Shown here in pieces: positions 44,872 through 53,839 of a stretch of DNA of 64,000 nucleotides. The stretch spans positions 930,001 through 994,000 of the forward strand of contig NZ_VCEI01000021.1 in NCBI RefSeq assembly GCF_005860765.1, given 5' to 3'. The translations under genes were made by a program, and so were the position numbers. Numbering within the stretch: the stretch's first letter is position 1; every line of letters begins with the position of its first letter. A model generated the notes under the pieces. That model saw only the letters and a list, made by a program, of their open reading frames with translations, made no database searches and had not been told where the DNA came from. Source of the stretch: Dyadobacter sediminis. Lineage in GTDB: Bacteria > Bacteroidota > Bacteroidia > Cytophagales > Spirosomataceae.

Positions 44872-46388
44872 TTTTTTTTGGTTTTTTTTAATACGGTGTT
44901 CAGGATCATCTTTTTCTCATCTTTATTAAGTAATAAAAATGAAATACCGGCAAATATCAGGAACAGAATGCCGCTGTGAAGAATCAGATGAAACCAGTCG
45001 GTAATTACAAAGAAATCGAAATAAACAAGGCTTGTTCCAACTGCTATAACCAGCAGGAGCATTGTACTCAGGGATGCTTTAAAGAAGGTCAGCTTGTTAA
45101 TACCCATGTTGCTGGCAACGTAAATGGGCATAAAAATGAAATTTTTGAAAGTAAGTACAATCCCGCTTGCTGCTGCCACTCCATACAACTTCAGACTGGT
45201 TTCCCCAACCAGATACATGGCCAGAAAAAGGTTGCAGGCTCCCATAATAACCGTGTATATACCCGGAACACGCAATTTGTTGTAAGCCCGGTTTAATGAA
45301 AACAAAGGTAAAACGCCCAGATTGATCGGTAGTGGGAGCAAAACAAGCATAAACAGCCATCTTAACGAAGCATATTCCGGCCCGATCCAGATGGAAAGCA
45401 GTGCCGGCGCAATGATGCAAAGTACGCTTACCATACAACCGATGAAAAGCGAAAGGACTTTGTTCGACATCTGCGTCAAACGGATCATCTGATCAAATTC
45501 CTTTTTGGCATAAAGATTCAGGATCAGCGGTCCAAGTGATCCTGAAAGTGCAATGGCGAGTGTTCTGATGATATGGCTCCACCCAAGGATAATCCCGTAC
45601 TTTCCTGCCTGTACGTTTCCGAGCAATTTGTTGATAACCAATAAATCAATTTGTAAAAACAGAATACTTCCGAGCTGAATTACAATCAGCCACCAGCCCA
45701 TGGAAAGCATTTCACCCAGAACCGATTTGTCAAAAAGCTTGAAATCGATTTTGATTGTAGGCGTAAATTTTCTGAAAAGGTAGAAGCTGTAAGAACTGGA
45801 AATAATACTTGCGATCAGAATAGAAGTTCCGTAACCCGCCAGGGAAACGTTGATAAGAAAGAAGATGAGGAGAATTAAAATTACTCTTGTGTATGTATTG
45901 ATGACAGAAACCCGGTTAACAAGATCCAGTCTGTTTGCAATGTAAGCGGATGAATTGAAAATGGATGTAAAGGCGGACATAATAAAGCCAACGCTTACAC
46001 ACATAAACAGGATGGAAGCATCATGTCCAAGTCCTTCGGGTATGGAAATGAATTTGGAAATGTTGAACGAAAATATAAACAGACAAGGCGCAAGAAGCGC
46101 CAGCAGGGTAAACAAAGAGGTAAAAGCGGTATTGAAAGTTCGGTTGGCGGCTGTATAATTTTCATTGGTAAGATCGAGTGCCAGAAACCGGGAAACGGAA
46201 CTATTGATAGCAACAGTTATGATCGCAGCATATCCGATCATGGAAGTGGAGAGCGGGATAAGACCGTAAGCGCCGATTCCAAGCTTTTTTACCAGAAACG
46301 GAGGCAACCAGAAACTGATTATTCCATTTAAAACAAACAGTAATATATTGGAAATTAGATTTTTCTTTAATGCACTGGCAGTATTCAT
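44868..46388 (-). CDS. EPS flippase (Wzx/MATE-type oligosaccharide transporter)
   Basis: Moves lipid-linked repeat units across the inner membrane. 506 residues from the ATG at 46388 (one GTG codon precedes it), with about 14 hydrophobic segments. The N-terminal ISFWLPPFLVKKLGIGAYGL, the central LGEMLSMGWWLIVIQLGSI and LVINKLLGNVQAGKYGIILG fit the polysaccharide biosynthesis (MviN/MATE-like) family. The C-terminus is lysine rich. The next gene overlaps it (GTGA), so expression of the pyruvyl transferase is coupled. It is the first gene after a 351-bp gap and may have its own promoter. Confidence 0.88.
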   Translation of the reverse strand: MNTASALKKNLISNILLFVLNGIISFWLPPFLVKKLGIGAYGLIPLSTSMIGYAAIITVAINSSVSRFLALDLTNENYTAANRTFNTAFTSLFTLLALLAPCLFIFSFNISKFISIPEGLGHDASILFMCVSVGFIMSAFTSIFNSSAYIANRLDLVNRVSVINTYTRVILILLIFFLINVSLAGYGTSILIASIISSSYSFYLFRKFTPTIKIDFKLFDKSVLGEMLSMGWWLIVIQLGSILFLQIDLLVINKLLGNVQAGKYGIILGWSHIIRTLAIALSGSLGPLILNLYAKKEFDQMIRLTQMSNKVLSLFIGCMVSVLCIIAPALLSIWIGPEYASLRWLFMLVLLPLPINLGVLPLFSLNRAYNKLRVPGIYTVIMGACNLFLAMYLVGETSLKLYGVAAASGIVLTFKNFIFMPIYVASNMGINKLTFFKASLSTMLLLVIAVGTSLVYFDFFVITDWFHLILHSGILFLIFAGISFLLLNKDEKKMILNTVLKKTKKK

Positions 46389-46739
46389 CACATCATTTTT
46401 ACTTGGAGGAATTTAATTGGCTTGCCCGGAAGGACTGGATTTAACAAAAGGCATGCAGGCCGCAAACGGTTATAGTATCTTAAAATCGCATGTTGTTGAA
46501 GTAGAGGAACGTACAGCTTTTGGAAACATGGACAGATGCCAGGGAGTAAAAACAGGATTTAGGGAATGCCACTTTAATGCATGTAAAACGGACAGGAATG
46601 TAGCAAAGCTTACCGCGTTGAATAACATTTTGCTTTGTTAATAATTTTGGTAGTATTATTTATTTCTATGATACTGTAAAAGTGCGAACTGTAAGGGTAA
46701 GTAAAAAACGATTGCAAATTAACTTTCGATTTTTAATCG
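46389..46739. other. Intergenic gap upstream of the flippase gene
   Basis: 351 bp without a credible gene; it splits the EPS locus into two probable transcripts. CGTTGAATA at 46616-46624 is a variant of the recurring motif. No exact -7 box on the minus strand was found. Confidence 0.5.
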
Positions 46740-47744
46740 TTAATTAACCAGTTCCGGCTTTTCCTTTTCCAGTCTTTCATAAATCTTTTTCACATCCTGT
46801 GAACTGCCCTTGGCCAGAACCAGAATGGCATCATTTGTTTCGACCAGAACAAGGTTGTCAACTCCAAGAAATTCAACATGCTTGCTGGAACCTACGACAC
46901 AGTTGTTTTTCACAAAGCGGTGATTTTCACCCTGACCTTCCCAATGTTCCCAGATGGATTCAAACGAACCCAGATCAGACCATCCGAAATTTGCTTTTAC
47001 AACCTTGATTTTATCCGAGCGTTCCATTACCGCATAATCTATACTTTTGGAAGGGATCAGCATGCTTTCTTCAGTTGGAAGAAAATCGTCGGACCTCAGA
47101 GAAAAAGCTGTAAGCGAAGCTTCATAAATTTCCGGCTCAAACTTTTTCAGTTCGTCCAGATAGGCGCCTGCCTGAAAACAGAACATGCCGCTGTTCCAAA
47201 GAAAATTTCCTGATTCCAGAAACGATTGAGCCGTCTCCGAATCCGGTTTTTCCCTGAAAGACAACACCGCATTTCCATCACACTCAATATAGCCGTAACC
47301 CGTTTCCGGTTTGGTTGGCGTGATTCCGAAGGTCACAAGGTAACCTTCGGAAGCAAATCCAACTGCCTCGGAAATAGCCTGGGCATAAGCATCTTCATTA
47401 GTTATAATGTGGTCAGAAGGAGTAACCAGCAAGATATCATCTGAATGAACCGCGAATGCGGCGAAAGCAACAGCCGCCGCCGTATTCCGCGGTAACGCTT
47501 CAATTATTTCATCGTAAATAGCAATGTCCGCTCTCACCATATCCGCCTGTGACAGCAAATAATTTTCCTTGTTTCCAACTACAAGTGCCTGGCTTACCAA
47601 ATGCTTGTTACGCTCGGCGCTGAGCTGAAACAGGGATTTGTCACCAAACATGGGAATGTACTGTTTGGGCATGGATTTGCGGGATACCGGCCATAAGCGG
47701 CTTCCTACTCCTCCGGATAATATGACATGTATGAGCTTTGACAT
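46740..47744 (-). CDS. manC: Mannose-1-phosphate guanylyltransferase
   Basis: Makes GDP-mannose from mannose-1-phosphate and GTP in the cytoplasm. The signature LSGGVGSRLWPVSRKSMPKQ is at about residues 9-28, followed by LPRNTAAAVAFAA, LVTPSDHIIT, GYGYIECDG, FREKPDSETAQ, GNFLWNSGMFCF and NFGWSDLGSFESIWEHW. At 334 residues it is the short form without the phosphomannose isomerase domain. It is 27 bp after the UDP-glucose dehydrogenase gene. Its product would be the substrate of the AlgD-like enzyme and of any mannosyltransferases in the operon. Confidence 0.95.
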   Translation of the reverse strand: MSKLIHVILSGGVGSRLWPVSRKSMPKQYIPMFGDKSLFQLSAERNKHLVSQALVVGNKENYLLSQADMVRADIAIYDEIIEALPRNTAAAVAFAAFAVHSDDILLVTPSDHIITNEDAYAQAISEAVGFASEGYLVTFGITPTKPETGYGYIECDGNAVLSFREKPDSETAQSFLESGNFLWNSGMFCFQAGAYLDELKKFEPEIYEASLTAFSLRSDDFLPTEESMLIPSKSIDYAVMERSDKIKVVKANFGWSDLGSFESIWEHWEGQGENHRFVKNNCVVGSSKHVEFLGVDNLVLVETNDAILVLAKGSSQDVKKIYERLEKEKPELVN

Positions 47745-47771
47745 TGTTTGGCTTTTACGATTGTCGGGTAA

Positions 47772-49094
47772 CTAAACCAGTTCTTTTACGTTTAATGCTT
47801 CCCGTCCTATGCTGTAATAAGTAAATCCGTTATCACGCATCTGGTCCAGTTCGTACAGGTTTCTTCCGTCAAAAATTACTTTTTCTTTAAGAAGTTTACC
47901 CATTTTTTCGAAATCAGGTGTACGGAACTGAGGCCATTCTGTAAAGATCATCAAAGCATCAGCATCGTCCAGTGCAGCATAAGCGGTATGGCAATAAGTG
48001 ATTCCAGGAATCAGGCGTTTAACGTTATCCATTGCTTCCGGATCGTAAACTGTCACTTTTGCACCTGCGTCAAGCAGCGCTTTGATGTTTTCCAATGCCG
48101 GTGCTTCACGGATGTCATCCGTGTAAGGCTTGAATGCAAGACCCCATACTGCAATTGTTTTATCTTTAAGATCTCCGTCGAAATACTCTTTAACCACAGG
48201 AATCAGTTTTTTCTTCTGATCGTCGTTAACGGCCATAACCGATTTCAGCGTACGGAAATCATATCCGTAATCTTCCGAAGTTTTGGCAAGTGCCTGAACG
48301 TCTTTCGGGAAGCAGCTTCCACCGTAACCGATACCGGCAAAAAGAAAACGTTTTCCGATACGGCTGTCTGTACCGATACCGCGACGGATGTCATCTACAT
48401 TGGCGCCTACTTTTTCACAAAGGTTGGCGATTTCGTTCATGAACGTAATTTTCAGCGCAAGGAATGAATTGGCTGCATATTTCGTCATTTCAGCGGAACG
48501 CTCATCCATAAAGATGATCGGATTTCCCTGACGTACCAGCGGAGCGTACAGTTTCTCCATTACTTTCTGCGCTTTTTCAGACGTTGTTCCGATTACAACA
48601 CGATCCGGCTTCATGAAATCTTCAACTGCAACACCTTCTCTCAAAAACTCAGGATTGGAAATGACGTCAAAGTCAACTTTCGCATTCTTTGCAATGGCTG
48701 CATGTACTTTTTCAGCAGTTCCAACCGGAACAGTACTTTTGTCGATAATTACAGCGTAAGATTCAAGGATCGGACCAAGATCATTGGCAACGCCAAGAAT
48801 ATACTTAAGGTCAGCGGATCCATCTTCTCCCGGAGGTGTAGGAAGTGCAAGGAAGATAACTTCCGCATCTTTGATACCTTCCTGAAGGTTGGTTGTAAAT
48901 GTTAAACGGCCTTCGGCAACGTTTCTGTCAAACAAAACATCAAGACCTGGCTCATAAATAGGAATCTCGCCATTTCTAAGACGTTCAACTTTGTTGATGT
49001 CGATATCGACACAAGTAACCTGATTTCCTGTTTCAGCAAAGCACGTGCCTGTTACCAGGCCAACATACCCTGTTCCAACTACTGCTAGTTTCAT
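47772..49094 (-). CDS. ugd: UDP-glucose 6-dehydrogenase
   Basis: Oxidises UDP-glucose to UDP-glucuronate using two NAD. Features: MKLAVVGTGYVGLVTGTCFA (NAD-binding), VDIDINKVERLRNGEIPIYE, DKSTVPVGTAEKVH, NPEFLREGVAVEDFMKPDRV, GIGYGGSCFPKDVQAL with catalytic Cys near residue 260, and WGLAFKPYTDDIREAPAL. 440 residues is normal for Ugd. It is clearly distinct from the AlgD-like paralogue at 33714-35027, so the locus makes two different uronate donors. The upstream gap of 360 bp carries AACGTTGAG and should contain its promoter or an internal one. Confidence 0.95.
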   Translation of the reverse strand: MKLAVVGTGYVGLVTGTCFAETGNQVTCVDIDINKVERLRNGEIPIYEPGLDVLFDRNVAEGRLTFTTNLQEGIKDAEVIFLALPTPPGEDGSADLKYILGVANDLGPILESYAVIIDKSTVPVGTAEKVHAAIAKNAKVDFDVISNPEFLREGVAVEDFMKPDRVVIGTTSEKAQKVMEKLYAPLVRQGNPIIFMDERSAEMTKYAANSFLALKITFMNEIANLCEKVGANVDDIRRGIGTDSRIGKRFLFAGIGYGGSCFPKDVQALAKTSEDYGYDFRTLKSVMAVNDDQKKKLIPVVKEYFDGDLKDKTIAVWGLAFKPYTDDIREAPALENIKALLDAGAKVTVYDPEAMDNVKRLIPGITYCHTAYAALDDADALMIFTEWPQFRTPDFEKMGKLLKEKVIFDGRNLYELDQMRDNGFTYYSIGREALNVKELV

Positions 49095-49231
49095 AATTTG
49101 TATAAATAAGATGTAATAATATTCAGTGAGAGATCCGGAAATTTAAGAACATGCAACCTGCATTTGGAATGCACAGGAGATACATTGATCCGGATGTTGT
49201 CGGGAGATAAGCAAAGACTTTTTCATGATAT

Positions 49232-49240
49232 AACGTTGAG
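49232..49240 (+). promoter_or_regulatory. AACGTTGAG motif upstream of ugd
   Basis: Recurring EPS-locus motif (CGTTGAGTT form), 137 bp upstream of the ugd start, in the same orientation as the other copies. Confidence 0.3.
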
Positions 49241-49367
49241 TTGATTAATGATTTTTATAAGCCTGATTAAGGTAATAATGCAATCATTATATTTGGATAT
49301 CTAAAAATAGTACAATTCTTAGTCCAATGCAATTTTAATTTAAAAATTCCTCAAGAAGTGAAGAAGT

Positions 49368-49436
49368 ATCTTGTTTTTATCTATCAATCCATGCCTGAAA
49401 GTGGATTGCAAAAGGATTGAACGACAAAAACAAGAT
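49368..49436 (-). terminator. Imperfect 23-bp inverted repeat after wzc
   Basis: Arms ATCTTGTTTTT...CAATCC (49368-49390) and GGATTG...AAAAACAAGAT (49414-49436): 11 bp and 6 bp of perfect pairing separated by a partly paired 6-nt segment. It sits about 20 bp after the wzc stop. It may be a partial terminator or an attenuator inside the locus. Confidence 0.5.
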
Positions 49437-49454
49437 TACTTTCCGTGTTATTCT

Positions 49455-51839
49455 CTATGAACTTCTGCTAAGCATTTTTCTGACTTTCGTTCCGAAATTC
49501 GGAGATTTGGTATCCTGATCTTCGGAGTAATAGCCGTATCCGTAACCACCGTATCCATATCCGCCGTATCCGTATCCGCCGCCATATTTAACGCCGTTAA
49601 AGATCACAGACAAATTGGCAAAACGGTGTGTACGCTGCAGTTCTCCAATACGCTTAAGGTGATCCTGCAAAGTATAGTTATGACGTACAACATAAAGCGT
49701 TGCATCCACATACTTCGCGATCAGCGAGGAATCCGTCACCAGACCGAATGGCGGTGAATCAATCAGGATATAATCATAACGTTCACGCAATTCAGCAATC
49801 AATACGGGCAGACGTCCGTTGCTCAGCAGTTCGGATGGGTTCGGCGGAATCGGTCCGCTGGTCAATACGTCAAATTTAGGGTGTATGCCTGTGGATTGAA
49901 TGAAATCAACGGTATTGCCCTGACCGATCAGACAGTTGGACGCACCGAATTTATTGGAAACATGCAAACGTTCATGAAGCGTAGGCTTGCGCAAATCCAG
50001 TCCGATCAGTAACACTCTCTTATCGGAATAAGCCAAACTTGCAGCAAGGTTGATGCTGACAAAACTTTTTCCTTCACCGCCGATGGAAGATGTAAACATA
50101 ATGACACGGCATGTTCCGTCACCAAGATACTGAAGGTTGGTACGAAGCGCCCTGAACTGCTCGGCAACTGCGCTGCGGCTGGTCATTTTAATAATGGCCT
50201 CTTCACCCGGCTGGTCACCCGTTGTTTTCATATGCCCGATTTCACCAATTACCGAAGACTGAGACATTTTAACGATTTCGTCGCGTGTCTGAACGGTGTT
50301 GCTGAAAAGCAGCAGCAGATTGATCAGCAGAACCGGTAACATGATTCCGGCCAAACCGGCTCCGAGCCATACCAAAGGTTTCTGAGGTTTTATCGGTAAA
50401 TAAGCGGCTTGCGGCGCATCAACAAGTCTGCTGTCTGTAACCGTAGCAGCATATCCCAATGCCGTTTCTTCTCTTTTCTGAAGCAGATAAAGATACAAGC
50501 CTTCTTTGATGGTTTGCTGACGCTTGATGCCGACGTACTCACGTTCTTTTTGAGGAATGCTTCTCAAACCTGCGGAGAATCTGGAATTAACAGCTTCAAG
50601 GCTTTTCTTTGTCACATCCAGTCCGCGGCGAAGATTCTGCAGGTTCTCCGTAATTGCCTGGCGTGTATTTGCAATCTGTGTGTTAATTGTACCCAGCAAC
50701 GGGTTATTGGCTTGCGTTGTCTGCGCGTACTTTTCTCTTTGTAACTGTAAGTCGTTGTATCTTGTCAATAAAGCAACAAGAACCGGATCATTAATCAGGT
50801 ACGTGGCAGGAGCAGGAGAACCCGCGTCCGCATTTTTGATGTAATTGTCAACACTTTCCAGAACGGAAATTTTAATGTTCACATCATTCAACTGCGTATC
50901 GTTTTCTTTAATATTCTGAAGATACAGATTTGATTCAGCACCGATATCCGTCAGACCTTGGGTCGTTTTGTAAGATTCAACATCTCTTTCCACATCGCCG
51001 AGTTCACCGGTAATCAATCCAAGCCTCGACTCAATAAATTTCAGCGTATTGCTCGCTTCATTGTTTTTATCATTCAGGGATGACTGCACGTATACATCCA
51101 GAAGCTTGTTCAGAACGTCTTTTCCTCTTTGGATCGAAGTATCTTCAAAAGTCAGTTCAAGCACCGTACTTTTGGGGTTCGGAGCTGCAATTTCCAGCCT
51201 TCCAAGCATACCCGCAGTCATACTGGCAATGTTATAGAACTTTACAGTAATATCGCTGTACAACGATTCAGTTCCTTTTGTAACCGTGAAAACACCCCAG
51301 GCATTACGAAGTTTCTGTCCGTACTTGTGAGATGTATCTTCATCATTGATCGTAAATTCCGACTCGCTTTTAACATGAATGACCAACGGATTCTGATACG
51401 CATATTCAGAAATCAGTTCAGGCTGTACGTTGACCGGACTTGCTTTGTACAGATCAATGGTTTTAAGCCCGTCCTTAGCTTCATAATTTACATCAAGCTG
51501 CAGTTCGCTTGCAGTTTGTTCCATTAAGGTCTGGGATTTCAGGATTTCAATTTCGTTTTCAACCAGTTTGTTGCCGCCAAACTGAGTCATCTGCTCGAAA
51601 ATATCACCTGAACTTCCGGAAATTCCTTTTTTCTCATCTTTTATCAGCAGCGTAGCTTTTGCCAGATATACCGGCTGCGTAATCTGCAGGTAAAAGAATG
51701 CAGCTGTTAACGTCAGAACAAGAAAGATAGGGAACAGAAACCAATATCTCAGATATCCTCTGACATAGTTATGTATGTCAAATTTCTTTTCCTGCTCCTC
51801 AATTTGTTCCTGATAAAAATCAATACTTTGATTGCTCAT
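49455..51839 (-). CDS. wzc: Wzc-like polysaccharide co-polymerase with bacterial tyrosine kinase domain
   Basis: Controls EPS chain length and export together with the Wza-like protein. 794 residues: a Wzz-type N-terminal domain with a membrane segment near residues 30-50 (YWFLFPIFLVLTLTAAFFYL), a long coiled periplasmic part with a GNVR-type region (IPQKEREYVGIKRQ), a second membrane segment near 490-510, and a cytoplasmic BY-kinase with Walker A TSSIGGEGKS near residue 580, Walker A' LLIGLDLRKPTLHE and Walker B YILIDSPP near 690. The C-terminus has nine Tyr in a Gly/Tyr run (about 750-772), the autophosphorylation cluster. CpsB-type phosphatase at 52962-53699 should dephosphorylate it. Confidence 0.93.
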   Translation of the reverse strand: MSNQSIDFYQEQIEEQEKKFDIHNYVRGYLRYWFLFPIFLVLTLTAAFFYLQITQPVYLAKATLLIKDEKKGISGSSGDIFEQMTQFGGNKLVENEIEILKSQTLMEQTASELQLDVNYEAKDGLKTIDLYKASPVNVQPELISEYAYQNPLVIHVKSESEFTINDEDTSHKYGQKLRNAWGVFTVTKGTESLYSDITVKFYNIASMTAGMLGRLEIAAPNPKSTVLELTFEDTSIQRGKDVLNKLLDVYVQSSLNDKNNEASNTLKFIESRLGLITGELGDVERDVESYKTTQGLTDIGAESNLYLQNIKENDTQLNDVNIKISVLESVDNYIKNADAGSPAPATYLINDPVLVALLTRYNDLQLQREKYAQTTQANNPLLGTINTQIANTRQAITENLQNLRRGLDVTKKSLEAVNSRFSAGLRSIPQKEREYVGIKRQQTIKEGLYLYLLQKREETALGYAATVTDSRLVDAPQAAYLPIKPQKPLVWLGAGLAGIMLPVLLINLLLLFSNTVQTRDEIVKMSQSSVIGEIGHMKTTGDQPGEEAIIKMTSRSAVAEQFRALRTNLQYLGDGTCRVIMFTSSIGGEGKSFVSINLAASLAYSDKRVLLIGLDLRKPTLHERLHVSNKFGASNCLIGQGNTVDFIQSTGIHPKFDVLTSGPIPPNPSELLSNGRLPVLIAELRERYDYILIDSPPFGLVTDSSLIAKYVDATLYVVRHNYTLQDHLKRIGELQRTHRFANLSVIFNGVKYGGGYGYGGYGYGGYGYGYYSEDQDTKSPNFGTKVRKMLSRSS

Positions 51840-51874
51840 AACTAAATTTTTCTTCTTTAGAGTTTATCAATTGG

Positions 51875-51883
51875 ACCGTTGAG
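51875..51883 (+). promoter_or_regulatory. CGTTGAGTA motif upstream of wzc
   Basis: ACCGTTGAG fits the LytTR half-site pattern WMMGTTNRK, and the extended CGTTGAGTA (51877-51885) is identical to copies at 17748 and 22259. It is 36 bp upstream of the wzc start. Confidence 0.3.
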
Positions 51884-51910
51884 TATGTACTTGTATTCAA
51901 AAATTTACTG

Positions 51911-52726
51911 TTATAACCTCAATCTGTAAATCAACAAGGCTAAGGCAGTTACCATACTTACAAACAGAGGAGCCAACTGAACTGCCCTGTCGGTAGTGTT
52001 CATTTTTGCCTTGATTGGTTCTATATATACTACATCGTTTTTGTGCATATAATAGAAAGGCGATTCAAAGATTTTCCGCGAAGTAAGATCAACACGTGCA
52101 TATTGTCTTTCTCCTTTTTCTTCTCTGATAATCATAACGTTGTTCCTTCTTCCGTAAATTGTCAGGTCGCCTGCAAGACTCAGGATTTCAGGAAGGGTGA
52201 TTTTTTCATCAGGGACAACGTAAACGGCCGGCCTGTTCACTTCTCCAAGTACTGAAACCTTGAAGTTGATATTCTTGATGTTGACAGACGGCTCTTTAAG
52301 ATACATCTGCAGGCGTCCGCGGATTGTATCTGCTGCAATCGGCGTGGTAAGTCCTTCCACTTTGATTTTTCCAACCAGCGGAAGTTCAATGTTTCCGTCC
52401 CGGTCTACAAGATAACCGAAAGGCTGGCGTCCCGAGCTGCTTCCTGAACCATAACTGGTTGATGTCGTTGCATATTCATTTGCCGAGTTGAAGATGGCGT
52501 TGGCTTCCTGGTTTAAGCTTCCGACCACAATGGAAAGCATGTCGTTACTCTCGATAACCGGCACGTAGCTTTGTTGTATTTTGGCTTTTGAAATGCTTGC
52601 GGTGTCTCCTTGGAAATAAATGATCGATTGCGGCGATACGCACGAGGTGGTTCCTCCCAAGATAGCCATGTACGCAAGCGATAAAAATACTAGTAATCGA
52701 ACAGGCAAAAAGCGGTGTATTTTCAT
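51911..52726 (-). CDS. wza: Wza-like polysaccharide export lipoprotein
   Basis: Outer-membrane export channel subunit. The frame extends to 52861, but the ATG at 52726 (MKIHRFLPVRLLVFL) starts a clear lipoprotein signal ending at Cys29 (GGTTSC), giving 271 residues. The poly_export domain shows SNDMLSIVVGSLNQEA and FGYLVDRDGNIELPLVGKIK with VEGLTTPIAADTI, and the SLBB-like part VSVLGEVNRPAVYVVPDEKI and LPEILSLAGDLTIYGRRNNV. A hydrophobic segment at the C-terminus (about 248-268) suggests a membrane anchor. It lies 71 bp before wzc. Length is short but usual for Bacteroidota Wza homologues. Confidence 0.9.
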   Translation of the reverse strand: MKIHRFLPVRLLVFLSLAYMAILGGTTSCVSPQSIIYFQGDTASISKAKIQQSYVPVIESNDMLSIVVGSLNQEANAIFNSANEYATTSTSYGSGSSSGRQPFGYLVDRDGNIELPLVGKIKVEGLTTPIAADTIRGRLQMYLKEPSVNIKNINFKVSVLGEVNRPAVYVVPDEKITLPEILSLAGDLTIYGRRNNVMIIREEKGERQYARVDLTSRKIFESPFYYMHKNDVVYIEPIKAKMNTTDRAVQLAPLFVSMVTALALLIYRLRL

Positions 52727-52932
52727 GTAAAAACGGTGAGTAAAAAGTTTTGTTGGTGAGAAATAAATTTTGGGTTGAATCTTCGGCTTTTTTTGAAAAA
52801 ATGATTTTGGATTTGACAAGGGCCCGTCGCCAGTTTGGAAGTGTAACTTCAAGTTATACACTCATTTGCGATTTCTTTTTTTCTTGATGGTACAAAATAA
52901 TATACTAATACAAATCAATTAAATATTTATTG

Positions 52933-52940
52933 CAAATGTA
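52933..52940 (-). promoter_or_regulatory. Candidate -7 box upstream of wza
   Basis: Minus strand TACATTTG, an exact -7 consensus match, about 207 bp before the wza start; TTG lies 16 bp further upstream (52957-52959), a somewhat short spacer. Confidence 0.3.
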
Positions 52941-52961
52941 GAATAAATTCAATTATCAATA

Positions 52962-53699
52962 TCAAATATTAATAAGTTTTTCGTTCTGAAAAGGATATTT
53001 AGTGAGCCATTTATTTTTGTTGCTTTTCAGGATCAGTTCAACGTGCTGAATCTTGTGCGCATCGGTTCCGAGATAGGAGATAAGGTCATTCCGCAAAAGC
53101 CATTCTGCCATTTTATGAACGTTTTCTCCGTAATGATTGCTCAGCGAAAGAATGTTCACCTGCAGTTCACAACCCTGATCCGCCAGTTTTTTATAAACCG
53201 AAGGATCGGAATAAAAATAGGTATAACGTTCCGGGTGCGCCAGAACTGGCTGATATCCTCTTTCAATGATGGAAAAAAGCGTTTCAGACGTGTTCATCAA
53301 AGGAGTGGAATAAGGAAGTTCGACCAGAAGCCTGTTTCCCGGCAATGTCATGAGTTCCTGTCCGGTTGTCAGAAGATCGATAAAGTGTTCATCAATAAAG
53401 TATTCCGCTGCTGCATTGATCTCTATGGTCAGGCCGGCTTCTTTCGCTGCGTTTCTTACGTCTTCCAGCCCAGTTGATATGATTTCGGGTGTGTTTTTGT
53501 AACAATCCCACATAACGTGTGGAGTTGTAAACATGCGTGAGTAACCATATTCCTGCATTTTTTTTGCCATTGCAACCGATTCTTCAATCGTTTCAACACC
53601 GTCATCAATGCCCGGAATAATATGGGAGTGAATATCGATCCCGATTCGGGACAAATCCAGCTCCTCTTTCTTTTTAGTGTCAAATAACCAGTTGAGCAT
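52962..53699 (-). CDS. CpsB/YwqE-type tyrosine-protein phosphatase (PHP family)
   Basis: Manganese-dependent PHP phosphatase that dephosphorylates BY-kinases and so sets EPS output. The metal-binding motifs are all present: DIHSHIIPGIDDG at residues 22-34, MFTTPHVM near 57, AAEYFID near 98, LAHPERY near 153 and YLGTDAH near 215. 245 residues is normal. It is the first EPS gene in transcription order and lies about 235 bp from the Wza-like gene, next to its expected partner Wzc. Cytoplasmic. Confidence 0.92.
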   Translation of the reverse strand: MLNWLFDTKKKEELDLSRIGIDIHSHIIPGIDDGVETIEESVAMAKKMQEYGYSRMFTTPHVMWDCYKNTPEIISTGLEDVRNAAKEAGLTIEINAAAEYFIDEHFIDLLTTGQELMTLPGNRLLVELPYSTPLMNTSETLFSIIERGYQPVLAHPERYTYFYSDPSVYKKLADQGCELQVNILSLSNHYGENVHKMAEWLLRNDLISYLGTDAHKIQHVELILKSNKNKWLTKYPFQNEKLINI

Positions 53700-53781
53700 A
53701 ATAATTTCGGTTATATAACATTGAAGCTTACTGCGGCAACAACATTTTTAAACCGGAATTTTGTTGTTTTATAAAGTTGGA

Positions 53782-53789
53782 CAAATTTA
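53782..53789 (-). promoter_or_regulatory. Candidate -7 box upstream of the phosphatase gene
   Basis: Minus strand TAAATTTG, an exact match to TAnnTTTG, 83 bp before the start codon. No -33 element at the right spacing. It could drive the first EPS transcript. Confidence 0.3.
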
Positions 53790-53839
53790 AGATAAAAAAA
53801 ACAAGAGTTAGCAGAATGTTACCCTGATTTTTTTTTAAA

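Larger units (their letters stand above)
49095..49454. other. Intergenic region between wzc and ugd
   Basis: 360 bp without a gene. It contains the AACGTTGAG motif and the imperfect inverted repeat listed separately. Very AT-rich in its centre. Confidence 0.5.

Noticed and set aside
46417-46641. 74-residue plus-strand frame in the gap before the flippase gene
   Set aside because: It begins with TTG, has no recognisable features and lies in the presumed regulatory gap.
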